Shown: positions 24,529 to 33,664, counted from the first letter of the stretch. The stretch: DNA of 51,812 nt from Deltaproteobacteria bacterium (GCA_020848905.1 JADLHG010000060.1:1-51812); one strand, 5' to 3'. A program made the numbers and translations. The notes: a model not told the origin generated them from the sequence alone.

Positions 24529-26124
24529 ATGACGGGCATCGAGGAGACGGACTTCCTGGTGGTGGGCAGCGGGCTCGCCGGCCTGTATTTCGCCCTGCAG
24601 GTCGCAGAGCGTGGGCGCGTGCTCATCGTTACGAAGCGCGCTCCCGACGACTCCAACACCAACGTGGCGCAGGGAGGGATCGCCGGGGTCTTTGACGAGG
24701 CCGACTCGCACGAGAGCCACGAGGCGGACACGCTTCGCGTCGGGGCCGGGTTGTGCCGCGAGGAGATCGTGCGGATTACCGTCGAGGAGGGGCCCGCACA
24801 CATCCAGCGCCTCAAGGAACTGGGGGTGCGATTCAGTCCGTCCGAGGATGGCGGTGGCTTCGATCTCGGTCGCGAAGGAGGGCATTCGCACCGCCGCGTA
24901 GTGCACGCCGCCGACATCACCGGGCAGGAGGTGCAGCGCGTTCTGCTCGACAGGGTGCTGCGCCATCCAAACGTGCGGGTTGCGGACCACTGCTACGCGG
25001 TGGACCTGCTCACGACCGCGGCGTACGGGATGGAGAACGCCTGCTTCGGCGCCTACGTGCAGGACGTGCGGAGCGGCGGGATTTCGGCGGTGCTGGCGCG
25101 ATGCGTCTTCCTGGCCTCGGGGGGGGCGGGCAAGGTGTACCTCTACACGACGAACCCGGACGTCGCTACCGGAGACGGGATCGCCATGGCCTATCGCGCT
25201 GGCGCCGCGGTTGCGAACATGGAGTTCTACCAGTTTCACCCGACGCTCCTGTACCACCCGCACGCCAAGAACTTCCTGATCAGCGAGGCGCTCCGGGGAG
25301 AGGGAGGGATCCTCCGCCTGGCCGACGGGACGGATTTCATGGCGCCGGTGCACGAACTGGGGTCGCTCGCGCCGCGCGACGTCGTGGCCCGCACCATCGA
25401 CTCGGCGCTCAAACGCAGCGGGGACGAATGCGTCTTCCTCGATATGACCGGCGCCGATGGAGACTGGGTCGAGCGGCGTTTTCCAAACATCTACGCCAAA
25501 TGCATGTCGCTCGGCATCGACATGCGGCAGCATCCCATCCCGGTGGTGCCGGCCGCCCACTACTGCTGTGGGGGCGTCCTCGTCGACCAGCACGGCGCGA
25601 CCACGCTGCGCAATCTGCTCGCCGCGGGCGAGGTCGCATGCACGGGGCTGCACGGGGCTTGCCGGCTGGCCTCGAATTCGTTGCTCGAGGCGCTCGTCTT
25701 CGCTGCGCGGGCGGCGACCTATGCGCTGACCCTCGATGCGGTGCGTCCGCCGACCGTCACGCCCTGGCAATCCGGGAGCGCCGTGGGGAGCGACGAGGCG
25801 GTGGTGGTGACCCAGAACTGGGACGAGATCCGACGCTTCATGTGGAACTACGTCGGCATCGTGCGGTCGACGCGGAGACTCGAGCGCGCGAGGCGCCGGA
25901 TCGAGCTCATCCGGGACGAGATCCGGGAGTACTACTGGAACTTCTTGGTCACCCCCGACCTGCTCGAGCTGCGCAACCTCGCCCTCGTGGCGCATCTTAT
26001 CATCGAATCCGCGCGCCGGCGGAAGGAGAGCCGCGGACTCCACTACAACACGGATTGTCCCGAGACCGACGAGCGCTACCGCCGCGACACGGTGCTGTCG
26101 CCCGTCGACGGACCGCAGATCTGA
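24529..26124 (+). CDS. nadB: L-aspartate oxidase
   Basis: A 531-residue flavoenzyme that oxidises L-aspartate to iminoaspartate, the first step of de novo NAD synthesis. The FAD site is VVGSGLAGLYFAL; SNTNVAQGGIAGVF, the active-site REGGHSHRRVVHAADITG, FYQFHPTLLY, PAAHYCCGGVLVD and ASNSLLEALVFAARAA are conserved in the fumarate reductase/aspartate oxidase family. REGGHSHRR and the C-terminal helical domain favour NadB over fumarate reductase. GGGAG precedes the ATG. nadA and nadC are not in the window. The gene is not next to the salvage operon. Confidence 0.96.
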   Translation: MTGIEETDFLVVGSGLAGLYFALQVAERGRVLIVTKRAPDDSNTNVAQGGIAGVFDEADSHESHEADTLRVGAGLCREEIVRITVEEGPAHIQRLKELGVRFSPSEDGGGFDLGREGGHSHRRVVHAADITGQEVQRVLLDRVLRHPNVRVADHCYAVDLLTTAAYGMENACFGAYVQDVRSGGISAVLARCVFLASGGAGKVYLYTTNPDVATGDGIAMAYRAGAAVANMEFYQFHPTLLYHPHAKNFLISEALRGEGGILRLADGTDFMAPVHELGSLAPRDVVARTIDSALKRSGDECVFLDMTGADGDWVERRFPNIYAKCMSLGIDMRQHPIPVVPAAHYCCGGVLVDQHGATTLRNLLAAGEVACTGLHGACRLASNSLLEALVFAARAATYALTLDAVRPPTVTPWQSGSAVGSDEAVVVTQNWDEIRRFMWNYVGIVRSTRRLERARRRIELIRDEIREYYWNFLVTPDLLELRNLALVAHLIIESARRRKESRGLHYNTDCPETDERYRRDTVLSPVDGPQI

Positions 26125-26214
26125 GTCGCGCCGTCCATGGGCCCGACGTCCTTCAGGTGACGCTCCAGGCGCGCCATTGACGGGCGGAGGGGTGGTGGTC
26201 CAGGATCCGCGCCG

Positions 26215-27435
26215 ATGCCGGACCCCATCCAAGGTGCCGTCGCACTGCACGAGGCCGTCGAGCGCTGGGCCGAAGGGCAGCTGGAGGGGGCTCTGGAGCT
26301 GCTCGAGAACGCGTCTTCCGGTGGGAGCGAGCTTCCCGTCGAACGCGCGCTCCGAGCGATGGTCCTGCTGTCTGCGCGACGATGCGACGAGGCGTGGGCG
26401 GTGTTCGAGGAACTCGCGGCGGCGCACCCGCACGAGCTTCCGCTGCGCCTCAACGCGGGAATGGCGGCGCTTGGCTGCGGGCGGCTGGAGCGAGCGCGGG
26501 ACCACCTTCGCTGGGTCGTGGGTCGGCAGCCGAATCATCGCCGCGCCTTCGCCCACCTGGCTCGCGTACATCTCGGGCTCGGCGAGACCGAGCTCGCGCG
26601 CGCCGCGCTCCTGGAAGCAGAGCTCTCCGTAGGGCTGACGAGCGGGAGCGACGGTGTTGCCGAGCCGCCGCCACCCGACGCGCTGGCCCGGGCAGCGGAC
26701 GCCCTCGGACCCACCCTCGACGAGGTGCTGGCGCAGGCTCTCCGTGGCGCGTTCTGCGAGGCGCCGGCCTTTCCTCCCGTCTGGCGGGGCACGCACCCCG
26801 AGGCGTCGGAGGTATCCTTCATCGTCGGGGTCTCGCCGACGGCGGAGGCGGGTGCCTGGCTCGAGCTGCGGTCGGAGGAGACGGCCCGTGGGTGGCGCGA
26901 GGCTGGGGTGAACGTGCGCTCGTCCCATCTGCTGGTGTGCGAGGGGGCTTGGCGGAGCGAGGAGCTGCGCGTTCGAAGTCAGGGGCGCGTGCTCGGCGCG
27001 TGGACGGGCCCGTCGGGTCGAATGTCGCATCTGCGAGGTCGCGGGCGACTCCTATGCGGTACAGGTCCCTCGCGGTCGCTCCAGGTCATCGAGTTGCGCG
27101 CGAGCGTGGCGTACCTCCGGGAGGACGCGCTGGTGGCCTTCTCGGAGGGTCTTTCGTGGGAGAACGGTGGCCTTCCCCCTTCGCAGGCCTCGGGCATTCC
27201 GATGGTGCGTCTTTCGGGGACCGGGCGAGTCGCACTCGAGTGCTCCTCCCCGCTGCGCGTATGGGAGACGGGCGCGCACCACGCCAGCCTCGTCCGCCGG
27301 CGCAGCCTCGTCGGCTGGATCGGGGACGTCGTCCCGCTTCCAACCCGGCCCGATTCGTGCGAAGAGCCGGTAGATGAGTGGATTCAGTGCGTCGGGGTCG
27401 GACGGTTGATGGTCGCCGCAGCGAACGCGGAGTAG
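26215..27435 (+). CDS. TPR protein with C-terminal AIM24-like domain
   Basis: A 406-residue soluble protein. Residues ~1-130 are tetratricopeptide-like helices with repeated A/L spacing (HEAVERWAEGQLEGALELLE, RCDEAWAVFEELAAAHPHE, LERARDHLRWVVGRQP, HRRAFAHLARVHLGLGETELA). The C-terminal ~200 residues are beta-rich, with RLLCGTGPSRSLQVIEL, YLREDALVAFSEGLSWENGG, VRLSGTGRVALECSSPLRVW and SLVGWIGDVVP, matching the pattern of AIM24/TraI-like beta-helical proteins. It starts 90 bases after nadB and ends four bases before pgsA, so it may be cotranscribed with both. Function unknown; TPR-AIM24 arrangements are frequent in myxobacteria. Confidence 0.7.
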   Translation: MPDPIQGAVALHEAVERWAEGQLEGALELLENASSGGSELPVERALRAMVLLSARRCDEAWAVFEELAAAHPHELPLRLNAGMAALGCGRLERARDHLRWVVGRQPNHRRAFAHLARVHLGLGETELARAALLEAELSVGLTSGSDGVAEPPPPDALARAADALGPTLDEVLAQALRGAFCEAPAFPPVWRGTHPEASEVSFIVGVSPTAEAGAWLELRSEETARGWREAGVNVRSSHLLVCEGAWRSEELRVRSQGRVLGAWTGPSGRMSHLRGRGRLLCGTGPSRSLQVIELRASVAYLREDALVAFSEGLSWENGGLPPSQASGIPMVRLSGTGRVALECSSPLRVWETGAHHASLVRRRSLVGWIGDVVPLPTRPDSCEEPVDEWIQCVGVGRLMVAAANAE

Positions 27436-27439
27436 GTCC

Positions 27440-28057
27440 ATGGCGAGCAACATCAGAGACGAGATCACGACCCTCCCGAACCTGCTGACGATGCTCCGCA
27501 TCGTGCTCATCCCGGCGGTTCTCGTCTATATCGATAACGAGAGTCCGCTACGCAGCTTCGCCGCCTGTCTCCTCTATGCCGCGTCGGCGATCACGGACTT
27601 CCTCGACGGCTATGTGGCGCGTCGCAGCGGGCGCACGAGCATCCTGGGGAAGTTCCTCGACCCTCTGGCGGACAAGCTGCTCGTCATGGCCACGCTGGTC
27701 TGGATGGTCCCCCTCGGGCGCATCGAGCCCTGGGTGGTGATCCTGTTGCTTACGCGGGAGATCAGCATTACCGCGCTGCGAGGGATCGCTTCGGCCGAAG
27801 GCCTGGTCATCGCGGCACGTCAGATGGGGAAGGACAAGACGGCGCTGCAGCTCATCGGTATCCTATGCCTCATCATCCACTTCCGCTATCCGGTTATCTT
27901 CACGGACTACTACGTGGACTTCCACCAGGTAGGTCTATACACGGTCTATATCTCGCTCGTGCTCTCCGTCTCGTCGGCAGTGGAATACCTCCAGCTCTTC
28001 GCGCGAGCGGTGAGTGGAAAGCCGTCAGCTGGAGATGGCTCTACGCCCGCGGCGTAG
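27440..28057 (+). CDS. pgsA: CDP-diacylglycerol-glycerol-3-phosphate 3-phosphatidyltransferase
   Basis: A 205-residue integral membrane enzyme that makes phosphatidylglycerol phosphate. The CDP-alcohol phosphotransferase motif is complete: DGYVARRSGRTSILGKFLDP followed by LADK (DGx2ARx8Gx3Dx3D). TLPNLLTMLRIVLIPAVL at the N-terminus is typical of PgsA. About five to six hydrophobic segments are seen. It follows the TPR/AIM24 gene after four bases. The C-terminal 33 bases overlap the convergent lgt gene. Confidence 0.95.
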   Translation: MASNIRDEITTLPNLLTMLRIVLIPAVLVYIDNESPLRSFAACLLYAASAITDFLDGYVARRSGRTSILGKFLDPLADKLLVMATLVWMVPLGRIEPWVVILLLTREISITALRGIASAEGLVIAARQMGKDKTALQLIGILCLIIHFRYPVIFTDYYVDFHQVGLYTVYISLVLSVSSAVEYLQLFARAVSGKPSAGDGSTPAA

Positions 28058-28945
28058 GAGCCACCAGACGACGATGGCGACGACGAGCGTCGCGATCGCG
28101 ATGGCCTGAGAGGTAGAGAGCAGGAGCGGTGGCGTTCCGCTAGCCCCGAGCAGGCGGGCCAGCGGCGCCGAACCGAGCTCAATGAGGTAGCTCCGATCCG
28201 GGTCGGCCCGCCAGAACTCCATCACGAAGCGGAGCGTCCCATACGCCGCGAGGTAGACCAGCAAGGTCTGTCCGAAATACCGCCGGCGCGTGTTGAGCAA
28301 CAATAGGACGAAGAAGAGCGTGAGCTCAGCTGCGACCTCGTAGAGCTGCGTGGGGTGTAGCGGCGGCGTGTGATGTGCCGCGATGGAGAGGTCTCCCTGT
28401 TGCACGAACTCCTGGAAGGCGAGGCTCTCCCTGGGGAAGCGGACGCCGAGGGGGCCGGTGGTGGGGCGACCGTAGCAGCATCCCGCCGCGAAGCAGCCCA
28501 GCCGACCGATGGCGTGGCCCAGGGCCACGAGGGGGATGGCCAGATCCGCGAGGCGCAGGAAGCGGACCTTCCGGCGGCGAGCAAACCACCAGGCCGCGGC
28601 GATGGCCCCGAGAAGTCCTCCGTAGTAGACGAGGCCGCCCTCCCAGAGGTGTAGCGGTCGGCTGCAATCCAGGAGGATATGTGTCAGGCGTCGCGGGGTT
28701 CCCGTCACCCCGTGCAGGCACTGATCGACGAAGTAGCGGCCCTGGGTTGCGACGTAGAGCAGCCGCGCGCCAAGGAGCGACCCGATGAGGAGCCAGAAGG
28801 AGAGGTCGAGAAAACGGTCTCCGCCGACCGCTTGCCGCTGCGCGCTTCGTACCCCGAGGACGATGCCGGCCACGAAGGCCAGGGCGATGGCGACGCCGTA
28901 GGAGTGAACCTTTAGCGTACCGACGGTGAAGAGCACGAGGTGCAT
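28025..28945 (-). CDS. lgt: Prolipoprotein diacylglyceryl transferase
   Basis: A 306-residue membrane enzyme that attaches diacylglycerol to the lipobox Cys, the first step of lipoprotein maturation. Features: VHSYGVAIALAFVAGI, LLGARLLYVATQ, HLWEGGLVYYGGLLGAIAA, GHAIGRLGCFAAGCCYGRPT (the Lgt signature in a Cys-containing variant), HPTQLYEVAAELTLFFVL and RFVMEFWRADPDRS. It is the last gene of an ileS-lspA-lspA-lgt series. The many lipoproteins in this window are plausible clients. It overlaps the convergent pgsA by 33 bases. Confidence 0.96.
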   Translation of the reverse strand: MHLVLFTVGTLKVHSYGVAIALAFVAGIVLGVRSAQRQAVGGDRFLDLSFWLLIGSLLGARLLYVATQGRYFVDQCLHGVTGTPRRLTHILLDCSRPLHLWEGGLVYYGGLLGAIAAAWWFARRRKVRFLRLADLAIPLVALGHAIGRLGCFAAGCCYGRPTTGPLGVRFPRESLAFQEFVQQGDLSIAAHHTPPLHPTQLYEVAAELTLFFVLLLLNTRRRYFGQTLLVYLAAYGTLRFVMEFWRADPDRSYLIELGSAPLARLLGASGTPPLLLSTSQAIAIATLVVAIVVWWLLRRGRRAISS

Positions 28946-28982
28946 CGGCGTCGTCAGCTCATTGCGAGGCGCCGGCGGCGGG

Positions 28983-29603
28983 TCAGGGCCCCGGAGGGTC
29001 GGTGGGCGAACGCGGGTCGTCGACGGGGGGGACGCAGGCGCTCGCGCCCTTCGCGCGGCGCCGGCCGAGGGCGCTCAGCGCCATCTCGAGGAAGAGCAGT
29101 CCCACGCCCACGGTGATGGCCACGTCGGCGATGTTGAAGGTCGGCCACTTGAATCTCGTCCCCCAGTGGAAGTCGAGGAAGTCCACCACGTAGCTGAAGC
29201 GGAGGCGGTCGATGAAATTCCCGACGGCGCCGCTCATGACCATTGAGAGGGCCAGGAGCAGGAGCCGTTGACCCTCGTCCAGGCGGTACACGAGGTGCAG
29301 GATGAAGCCCATGGCGAGCAGGCTGACCGCCAGGAAGAACGGGCGGCGAAAGCTCTCGCTCTTCCGGGCCAGAAAGCCCCAAGCCGCACCGGGGTTCTTC
29401 ACGAAGGTCAGGGCGAAATACCCTTCGATCACCTGGACCCGGCCGCCCAGCTGATCCTGGAGCGAGGTCCTGGCCCAGTGCTTCGACGCCTGGTCCGCTC
29501 CGGCGAGGAGCGCCGTGAGCGCGACGAGCGTGAGCCAGCGGCGGAGAGCCGAGCGCCGCGCGAGCGGAGCGGGTGGCGGGGTATGAAGGGTGTCCTGCGC
29601 CAT
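28983..29603 (-). CDS. lspA: Lipoprotein signal peptidase II, paralogue 1
   Basis: A 206-residue aspartic signal peptidase that removes the signal peptide from diacylated prolipoproteins. Four membrane segments are visible. Catalytic Asp residues lie in GNFIDRLRFSYVVDFLDFHW (GNxxDRxxxxxVxDF) and NIADVAI. KNPGAAWGFLA is also typical. Start at ATG 29603 (MAQDTLHTPP); upstream in-frame sequence is Arg/Gly-rich and overlaps the next gene. It has a ~20-residue N-terminal tail and a Pro-rich C-terminal tail. It lies 35 bases after the second lspA. Confidence 0.94.
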   Translation of the reverse strand: MAQDTLHTPPPAPLARRSALRRWLTLVALTALLAGADQASKHWARTSLQDQLGGRVQVIEGYFALTFVKNPGAAWGFLARKSESFRRPFFLAVSLLAMGFILHLVYRLDEGQRLLLLALSMVMSGAVGNFIDRLRFSYVVDFLDFHWGTRFKWPTFNIADVAITVGVGLLFLEMALSALGRRRAKGASACVPPVDDPRSPTDPPGP

Positions 29604-29638
29604 GCAGACGTAGCGTAGCAGGTGGCCGCGCGTCGTGG

Positions 29639-30148
29639 CTACTTGGAGCGCCGGGAGCGCGGCTGCGCCTTGGCCGGTACGGGCTTGCGACCGAGGACGA
29701 TGACGAGGAGTCCCACCCCGATGACCAGCGCGACGTCCGCCACGTTGTAGGCGGGCCACACGGCCTTCCGTTGCCAGTGCATGACGACGAAGTCCACGAC
29801 CCGCCCGATGTAGATGCGGTCCACCATGTTGCCGATGGCTCCACTGGCCACGAGCGCGAAGGCCACGTCAGCAGCGCGCTGGTGTCGCTCCACGCTGCGC
29901 ACCAGGCGCCAGACGAAGAAGAGCGCCGCGAGACCGACGCCGATCAGCAGATAGCGTGCTCCCGGGATCTGGCGGGCCAGGCCGAAGGCCATCCCCGGAT
30001 TCTCGTGGTACTCGAGGTCGAGGTAGCCCTCGATGACCTGCACGGCCGGCTGCGCGCGAAGGCGGGCACGCGCTAGTTGCTTGGTGCCCTGGTCGAGGGC
30101 CAGGCTGACCGCGAAGAGGATCCCAATCAGGAGAAAACGCCGTTTCAT
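29639..30148 (-). CDS. lspA: Lipoprotein signal peptidase II, paralogue 2
   Basis: A 169-residue second signal peptidase II. Both catalytic regions are intact: GNMVDRIYIGRVVDFVVMHW and YNVADVALVIGVG. ENPGMAFGLA and the N-terminal helix RRFLLIGILFAVSLALDQGTK fit the family. Its start overlaps the ileS stop as ATGA (30145-30148), matching the common ileS-lspA coupling, so this copy is the likely ancestral housekeeping enzyme and the neighbour the duplicate. The C-terminus is basic (KAQPRSRRSK). Confidence 0.94.
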   Translation of the reverse strand: MKRRFLLIGILFAVSLALDQGTKQLARARLRAQPAVQVIEGYLDLEYHENPGMAFGLARQIPGARYLLIGVGLAALFFVWRLVRSVERHQRAADVAFALVASGAIGNMVDRIYIGRVVDFVVMHWQRKAVWPAYNVADVALVIGVGLLVIVLGRKPVPAKAQPRSRRSK

Positions 30149-32910
30149 ACGGACCATCCTGTCGCCGAAATGACGCCTGCGCAGCGGGGGCAGAGGTCCG
30201 GGTGCGGGCCCGTTCCGATCCCTGGACTGCGCTTCCAGCAACGCGGGCACTTGACGCCGGAGGCTTCCTCGACGACGGCTCCCGTCGCGGAGCCCTGGGT
30301 CTCGACCACCACCTCGGAGACGATGAACAGGTCGGCGAGCGACTCGGCGTAGCGGTCGATGAGGCGCCGGTCCTGCTCCGTCAGCCGCAATCGAACGAGG
30401 GCGTCCAGCGAGTGGTGCTTCTGCGCGCGGAACGCTTCCAGTTCCTTCAGGACCACGGTGCGGATGGGTCCCAGCGCGTCGACGTACTCGAGTAGCGCGG
30501 CGTCCTCGTCTCCCGGGGCGGGGATCTGCGCCAGGTGGACGCTCGTCGGGTCATCCGGCAGCCGCGGCAGGTGAGCCCAGATGTCCTCCGCGGTGAAGGG
30601 AAGAACTGGGGCCATGAGGGTGGCGAGCGCCCTCGCAATGCTGTAGAGGACCGCCTGCGTGGGGCTCCGCGCCGCCGGGCCCTCGCAGTAGAGCCGGTCC
30701 TTGACCACGTCGAGGTAGAACGCGCTCAGGTCGGTCGCGCAGAACTCAATGAGCTGACGATAGACGACGTGGAACTCGTAGGTCTCGTACGCCTCGCGGC
30801 AGCGGCGTATGAGCCGGGAAAGGCTGCTCATCGCCCAGCGGTCGAGCTGGCTGAAGCCCTCGACGTCCTTCCATCGCTCGACGGGAAAATCGGCGAGATT
30901 TCCGAGGAGGAAGCGCGCCGTGTTTCGGATCTTCCGGTAGGACTCGCCGAGCTGGGTGAGGATCGTCTCCGAGAAGGGCATGTCGTTGCGGTAGTCGACG
31001 TACGCCGTCCACAGCCGAAGCAGCTCCGCCCCGCGGCTCCGGATGACGGTCTCGGGGGGGATGTAGTTCTTCAGGCTCTTCGAGTAGGGCTGGCCGTGTT
31101 CGTTCACCACGAAGCCATGGGTCAGCACCGTGCGATAGGGGGCCTTCCCTCGGTTGGCAACCGCCGTGAGCAAGGAGGAATGAAACCACCCGCGATGCTG
31201 GTCGCTCCCCTCCAGGTAGAGGTCGATGGGCCAGAGCTCCTCGTGGGGCTCGCACACGGCCGCCCAGCTGACGCCGGACTCGAACCACACGTCCACGATG
31301 TCCTCTTCCTTGCGGAAGCGCCGGCCCTGGCACTTGGAGCACGCGAGCGACGGGGGGAGCAGCGCCTCGGGGTCGCTCGTGAACCAGTGGTCTGCGCCGT
31401 GCCTGGCGAAGAGCTCGGCGACGTGCTGCATGAAGGCGGCGCTGGCCAGCACCTCCCCGCAGTCCTCGCAGGTCAGCGCCGGAATGGGCACGCCCCACAG
31501 TCGCTGTCGCGAGAGGCACCAGTCGGGGCGGTGTTCGATCATGCCGTAGATGCGGTCGTGGCCCCACGGCGGGACCCAGGTGGTCGCGTCGACGGCCGCG
31601 AGGGCACGCTGCCTGAGGCCGGCGTGCTCGAGCTGAACGAACCACTGCGGGGTGGCGCGGAAGATGACCGGGTGCTTGCAGCGCCAGCAGTGTGGATAGC
31701 TGTGCTGGATCGATGCCTCCGGTGGGTTGAGCAGCGCTCCGAGACGGTGGAGCAGAGCCACGATCCCCTTGTTGGCGTCGAAGACCTGCTGCCCGGCGAA
31801 GCCCGCCACGTCCGCGGTGAAGCGGCCGCCCTCGTCGACCGGAGCGTAGATCTCGAGGCCGTGGGCCACGCCGGTCTGGTAGTCCTCCTGGCCGTGTCCA
31901 GGCGCCGTGTGCACGCACCCGCTGCCGGCGTCGAGCGTGACGTAGTCGGCGAAGAGGAGCAGCGACTTTCGGTCGATGAAAGGATGCCGGCAGGTGGTGC
32001 CCACGGCGGCGCGTGTGTCGATCTCTCCGAGCACGTTCCACGCCGTGAGACCGCACAGCGCGCGCACGCTCTCCGCCAGTTCACGCGCGACGACGAGCAC
32101 CCGGTCGCCTGCCTCCACGGCGACGTAGGCGAGGTCGGGGTGCAGCGCAATGGCCAGATTGGCCGGCAGCGTCCATGGCGTCGTGGTCCAGATGAGGAAC
32201 GCCACTTTTCGCCCCGCCAGCGACGGGAGCAGCCGCTCGGGATCTCCCTCGTAGTCGAATGCGACGAAGACGGAGGGGGAGGTGCGGTCCTTGTATTCCA
32301 CCTCGGCTTCCGCCAGCGCGGTGCGGCAGGAGGCGCACCAGTGGACGGGCTTCTTCCCTTTGTAGAGGAAGCCTCCTTCGGCGAGGCGGGACAGCTCGCG
32401 CACGATCGAGGCCTCGTAGTGCGGGCTCAAGGTGAGGTAGGGCCGATCCCACCGGCCAAAGACGCCGAGGCGCTTGAACTCCTCTCGCTGGATGTCGACG
32501 AACCGGAGGGCGTACTCGCGGCACGCGCGCCGGATCTCTTGCACCGAGAGTTCCGCCTTCTTGGGTCCCAGGTCGCGGTCTACCTGGAGCTCGATCGGAA
32601 GCCCGTGACAGTCCCAGCCCGGGACGTACACGGCGCGGTGACCGGTCATCGTGCGGTACTTGACGACGATGTCCTTGAGGACCTTGTTCAGGATGTGGCC
32701 CGTATGGATGTGGCCGTTCGCGTAGGGCGGCCCGTCGTGCAGGACGAAAAGGGGGCGCTTCTCGCCGGCCTTTTCGATCTGGGTCTGCAGCTGCTCGGCC
32801 TCCCAGCGCTGGAGAAGCTCAGGTTCCCGCTGCGCCATGTTCCCGCGCATCGGGAACTCGGTCTGCGGGAGCTTGATCGTGGTCTTCAGGTCGACCGGTT
32901 CGGTAGTCAC
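30145..32910 (-). CDS. ileS: Isoleucyl-tRNA synthetase
   Basis: A 921-residue class I aminoacyl-tRNA synthetase. The HIGH motif is PPYANGHIHTGHILNK; GWDCHGLPIE, the editing domain (TTTPWTLPANLAIALHP) and the C-terminal zinc motif KCPRCWKRS with LCPRC are present. The second catalytic motif, normally KMSKS, reads PYSKS (GQPYSKSLKN), keeping the second Lys but not the first. The start is GTG at 32910, preceded by GGAGGA. A promoter lies at 32949-32975. The following lspA overlaps the stop codon. No T-box leader was seen. Confidence 0.96.
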   Translation of the reverse strand: MTTEPVDLKTTIKLPQTEFPMRGNMAQREPELLQRWEAEQLQTQIEKAGEKRPLFVLHDGPPYANGHIHTGHILNKVLKDIVVKYRTMTGHRAVYVPGWDCHGLPIELQVDRDLGPKKAELSVQEIRRACREYALRFVDIQREEFKRLGVFGRWDRPYLTLSPHYEASIVRELSRLAEGGFLYKGKKPVHWCASCRTALAEAEVEYKDRTSPSVFVAFDYEGDPERLLPSLAGRKVAFLIWTTTPWTLPANLAIALHPDLAYVAVEAGDRVLVVARELAESVRALCGLTAWNVLGEIDTRAAVGTTCRHPFIDRKSLLLFADYVTLDAGSGCVHTAPGHGQEDYQTGVAHGLEIYAPVDEGGRFTADVAGFAGQQVFDANKGIVALLHRLGALLNPPEASIQHSYPHCWRCKHPVIFRATPQWFVQLEHAGLRQRALAAVDATTWVPPWGHDRIYGMIEHRPDWCLSRQRLWGVPIPALTCEDCGEVLASAAFMQHVAELFARHGADHWFTSDPEALLPPSLACSKCQGRRFRKEEDIVDVWFESGVSWAAVCEPHEELWPIDLYLEGSDQHRGWFHSSLLTAVANRGKAPYRTVLTHGFVVNEHGQPYSKSLKNYIPPETVIRSRGAELLRLWTAYVDYRNDMPFSETILTQLGESYRKIRNTARFLLGNLADFPVERWKDVEGFSQLDRWAMSSLSRLIRRCREAYETYEFHVVYRQLIEFCATDLSAFYLDVVKDRLYCEGPAARSPTQAVLYSIARALATLMAPVLPFTAEDIWAHLPRLPDDPTSVHLAQIPAPGDEDAALLEYVDALGPIRTVVLKELEAFRAQKHHSLDALVRLRLTEQDRRLIDRYAESLADLFIVSEVVVETQGSATGAVVEEASGVKCPRCWKRSPGIGTGPHPDLCPRCAGVISATGWSV

Positions 32911-32948
32911 GCGGTCCTCCGCCGGTGAAATCGTTTGCGGCCCAAAGG

Positions 32949-32975
32949 GTTATAGCAGAGGAGTTGAGGTGTCAA
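32949..32975 (-). promoter_or_regulatory. Promoter of ileS-lspA-lspA-lgt
   Basis: On the minus strand TTGACA (32975-32970) is followed by TATAAC (32954-32949) after a 15-base spacer, somewhat short. It lies ~40 bases upstream of the GTG start of ileS. Confidence 0.6.
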
Positions 32976-33057
32976 TCTGCCGCGGGGCAGATTTGCCGAG
33001 GAGGTATCGCGACGCTGCCTTGCTCCGCGCAGCGCGCAGCGGCTAAGATCCATCGAG

Positions 33058-33606
33058 ATGCGGGTCCTCTCGATCGTTGCCCTCGCCGTGCTGCTCGGCC
33101 TGCCGAGCTTGGTGGCGTGCAAGGGGGGGGTGGTCGACCCCGGGACCGGCGATGGTCGCCCGCCGGTGCGCCGCGACGGGGAGCCGCCCATTCCTCCGCC
33201 GAACGAGGCGGGGACGCCGCCTCCGGTGGACAGCGGCGGGTCCTACGTGGACCTGCCCACCCGGCCGCATGACCCTTGTCCCCTCGGGAAGTGCGGCCCC
33301 AACCTGCTCTGTCTGGCCGGTATCTGCCACCAGACCTGTTCCACGCCCAACGCGAAGTGCAACGAGAAGGTCGCGCCCTGCGAGGACGACGAGGCGTGTC
33401 AACCGGCGTCGTCGTTCGCAGACGCGTGCTACCGCGCGACCTCCAGATGGGGCGAGCCGTGCGGGCAAGCGAACAGCGTGTGCGCTGGCGGGAGCCTGTG
33501 CGTGAAGGCTTCCGGCGCGATCAAGTGCATGCGCCTCTGCAAGTACGGCTGCAACGGCCGCCCGTGCATGCCGCTGCGCAACGGGTGTCAGGTGTGTGCG
33601 GAGTAG
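33058..33606 (+). CDS. Cysteine-rich lipoprotein
   Basis: A 182-residue predicted lipoprotein: signal RVLSIVALAVLLGLPSLVAC with the lipobox Cys at ~21. A Pro/Gly/Asp-rich linker (GDGRPPVRRDGEPPIPPP) follows, then a Cys-rich region with about 18 Cys (CPLGKCGPNLLCLAGIC, CEDDEACQPAS, CGQANSVCAGGSLC, CKYGCNGRPCMPLRNGC). No ribosome-binding site is obvious; TAAGAT about ten bases before the ATG resembles a -10 and suggests a nearly leaderless transcript. It diverges from ileS and precedes the topoisomerase VI operon. Function unknown. Confidence 0.78.
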   Translation: MRVLSIVALAVLLGLPSLVACKGGVVDPGTGDGRPPVRRDGEPPIPPPNEAGTPPPVDSGGSYVDLPTRPHDPCPLGKCGPNLLCLAGICHQTCSTPNAKCNEKVAPCEDDEACQPASSFADACYRATSRWGEPCGQANSVCAGGSLCVKASGAIKCMRLCKYGCNGRPCMPLRNGCQVCAE

Positions 33607-33664
33607 GCTTTCGTGGCGCGCGTCGCGGGTGGCGTGCGACGCGTGCGCGAGACCCCGGGCTCGC

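Noticed and set aside
24499-27030. Minus-strand open frame of ~843 codons
   Set aside because: Antisense to nadB and the TPR/AIM24 gene; composition is Arg/His/Pro-rich and no family is recognisable.
30535-32928. Plus-strand open frame of ~797 codons
   Set aside because: Antisense to ileS, which is unambiguous.
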